Below, one piece after another: positions 62,422 through 64,000 of a stretch of DNA of 64,000 bases (position 1 is its first letter; every line of letters begins with the position of its first letter). Origin of the DNA: Marivita sp003149565 (lineage in GTDB: Bacteria > Pseudomonadota > Alphaproteobacteria > Rhodobacterales > Rhodobacteraceae); NCBI RefSeq assembly GCF_965216415.1, contig NZ_CBDCFU010000002.1. The stretch is one strand, 5' to 3'. The translations under genes and the position numbers were made by a program. The notes under the pieces are model-generated. The model ran no database searches. It saw nothing but the letters and a program-made list of their open reading frames with translations, and had not been told where the DNA came from.

Positions 62422-63087
62422 TCAGGCGCTATCGGCGAGTTGCGCGATCTTGGGTCGATCCAACAGGGTGATTTTGCCGCGCGACTGAGCAATGAATCCG
62501 CGCTTCTGGAAATCGTTCAGAACTCTGGAAATCACTTCGCGTGCGGTGCCCAGCTCCGTTGCCAATTGTTGATGTGTGGTCGCCAGTTCGTCGCTCTCGG
62601 ACGCAAGACTGAGCAAACGCCCGGCAAGGCGCACATCGATCCGCCCAAAGGCGACATCGTCGATCACACGGAACAAATCTGTGATCCGCCGCGCGTAGGC
62701 TGTCAGAACAAACTCTCGAAACTCTTTGGAAGAGGCCATCAAACGATCGAAGGCCCCCCGAGGAATGGCGACCGCGGTCACGTCAGTCTCGGTGATGCCT
62801 TCTGCGGAATACGGCTCATGCGCCAAAAGACAGGCCGTCGTCAGAACGCAACTCTCGCCCGCCTCAACACGATAAAGTACGATGTCGCGCCCACTCTCCG
62901 AGGTCTGCTGCACGCGAACCCGTCCGTTGAGCAGAAACAGAAGATTATCAGGCACAGCGCCCGGCCCGAAGACAGCTGTCCCGGCAGGCACTTTCATCAC
63001 CGTGCTTTCAGCAACCAGTTGCGCTTTCACAGGCTCCGGCAGCGTGCTCAGACCTTGGAAGCGCTCTATCCAGCCCGTGTCCGCCAT
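62422..63087 (-). CDS. Crp/Fnr-family transcriptional regulator
   Basis: 221 residues from the ATG at 63087 after CAGGAGCACAAC. The N-terminal beta-roll has VPAGTAVFGPG and LFLLNGRVRVQ; one Cys is in GESCVLTTACLL, and there are no N-terminal FNR-type iron-sulfur cysteines. The C-terminal helix-turn-helix reads TTHQQLATELGTAREVISRV. It is co-directional with the persulfide dioxygenase, and the Cys pair (SCVLTTAC) may sense sulfide or persulfide; this is inference. Confidence 0.9.
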   Translation of the reverse strand: MADTGWIERFQGLSTLPEPVKAQLVAESTVMKVPAGTAVFGPGAVPDNLLFLLNGRVRVQQTSESGRDIVLYRVEAGESCVLTTACLLAHEPYSAEGITETDVTAVAIPRGAFDRLMASSKEFREFVLTAYARRITDLFRVIDDVAFGRIDVRLAGRLLSLASESDELATTHQQLATELGTAREVISRVLNDFQKRGFIAQSRGKITLLDRPKIAQLADSA

Positions 63088-63171
63088 GTTGTGCTCCTGT
63101 GGTCCGTCAACAAGCGGACATTGGTCGCTCCTGCATGTCATCTGGCTCGGATCGCGTGGCGTCCAAGTTCA

Positions 63172-64000
63172 TCATGCCATGGCGTCGAACGGATTGTCCA
63201 AAACTCCGACAATTGGCATCAGAAACGCCCCGTTCACCGGGTCCACCGCAGCCGCGTAGAAGCTGTCTACAGCTTCGACAGCTGAAGACAGACTATCTGC
63301 AGACCCGTCGAACCCGGCCATGACGGAAATCGCGTTCTCAACGTCCGACATACCCCGATGCACCGCATACAGCGCACCGATATCCGTCTTGGCCGCAAGA
63401 TAATCGCGATCCGCAACTTGCTGAGCGATAAAATCCGGACTCGCATCCGCAGGTGGCGCGGCTTTCGCTCCATCAAGAACAGACAGAATAAATTGGTCGC
63501 GACTGACGCCGCCGGAATTCAGTGCCCCAACCCAAAATTCATACCCATCCTGATCTGGAATGCGCCCCAGAACGTTTTCATAAACCGCTGTGGCAAAAGC
63601 TTCGTTGGACAGGCCGTCCGGATAGGCCGCTTGAGTTTCGGGTTGCTCAATAAACAGCGTCGCCATCTCGGCCAGCGAAGTTCCGTTGGCAAATGCCGTA
63701 CCCCAGAAGTTCAATCCCAGCGCGTCGGGCGCGCGGTTGAAATACGCGATGTAGAGTTCGATAAAGCTTTCGAGGTCTGACCCGTCCAGGCCCGCCGGAC
63801 CACCAAACTGTTCGAGATCAAGCGTTGCGCGATCCGTATCCGTATAGAACTCAACAAGCTCCACATTTCGCAACGTGTCGGTCCCTGCCCCATCCGCGCG
63901 GCGATCTTGGACTGTCACGGCATCCGCTGTCAGGGTCAGTGTGTATGAAGCCTGATTGCCAAGGAAATATGCCAGATCGCGCCCGCCATTTCCGTCGATC
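63172..64000 (-). CDS. DUF4214-containing protein, truncated by the window
   Basis: The frame is open to the window end, so only the C-terminal 275 residues are seen. Near the visible N-terminus are IDGNGGRDLAYFLGNQ and GTDTLRNVELVEF, patterns of hemolysin-type/RTX-like beta repeats. The C-terminal part contains two DUF4214 units: ELYIAYFNRAPDALGLNFWG and YENVLGRIPDQDGYEFWVG. These domains occur in large secreted adhesins and S-layer-like proteins. Type I secretion is common for relatives but not shown here. Confidence 0.8.
   Translation of the reverse strand, partial: IDGNGGRDLAYFLGNQASYTLTLTADAVTVQDRRADGAGTDTLRNVELVEFYTDTDRATLDLEQFGGPAGLDGSDLESFIELYIAYFNRAPDALGLNFWGTAFANGTSLAEMATLFIEQPETQAAYPDGLSNEAFATAVYENVLGRIPDQDGYEFWVGALNSGGVSRDQFILSVLDGAKAAPPADASPDFIAQQVADRDYLAAKTDIGALYAVHRGMSDVENAISVMAGFDGSADSLSSAVEAVDSFYAAAVDPVNGAFLMPIVGVLDNPFDAMA

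Overview
The window looks like a chromosome segment of a marine Rhodobacteraceae bacterium of the Roseobacter group (Alphaproteobacteria); I cannot name a genus. This rests on gene content: a ribosomal protein L21 with a helix-hairpin-helix tail, a separate purS, DUF1476 and DUF6314 proteins, a DctB/DctD pair, arginase plus ornithine cyclodeaminase under an Lrp-type regulator, a split saccharopine pathway, and a fused DUF442-sulfide:quinone oxidoreductase operon. No phage structural genes, CRISPR array or rRNA were seen.

Layout. 1-600 is a truncated chromosomal gene, possibly subtilase-like. 794-15422 is a genomic island in tRNA-Leu(CAA), bounded by a perfect 56-bp direct repeat of the 3' part of that tRNA. 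It carries a decayed type III restriction helicase, an orphan TnsA-like nuclease gene, a SulP transporter with STAS and cyclic-nucleotide-binding domains divergent from a TolB/TPR signalling protein, an SDR oxidoreductase, a frameshifted IS110 transposase, an AlpA-like excisionase, and the island's tyrosine integrase, which is split by a complete IS21-family element. 15452-38602 is ordinary core: yqaA-dsbB, lrp/arginase/ornithine cyclodeaminase, dctBD, purCSQ, purB, two saccharopine dehydrogenases, fliG, an ABC ATPase, proA-proB-obgE, rpmA-rplU and tRNA-Ser(CGA).

38603-about 53284 is a second island, anchored in tRNA-Ser. It contains an IS5-type element, an IS3 element nested inside an IS4-type element, a broken PemK/MazF-like gene, a small secreted protein, a second TolB/TPR signalling protein, a LuxR-type ATPase regulator interrupted by an in-frame amber codon, an aldo/keto reductase whose C-terminus is overwritten by an IS, an IS5-type remnant, and a multiply broken integrase next to a displaced tRNA-Ser 3' end. 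A third short copy of the tRNA-Ser end at 43025 suggests two elements accumulated at the same site.

53313-64000 returns to core: a zinc uptake locus (znuA divergent from zur-znuC-znuB), then a leftward group for a Crp/Fnr regulator, persulfide dioxygenase, DUF442-SQR, a SulP transporter and a SLAC1/TehA-type channel. Together these can oxidise sulfide to persulfide and sulfite and move the resulting anions. The window ends inside a DUF4214 protein.

Both islands have lost their integrases and have accumulated IS elements and pseudogenes, so they appear immobile and eroding. Working cargo still visible includes the SulP-cNMP transporter, two TolB/TPR proteins, the SDR, the aldo/keto reductase and a few small proteins. 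All assignments were made by reading motifs and translations; no database search was run.
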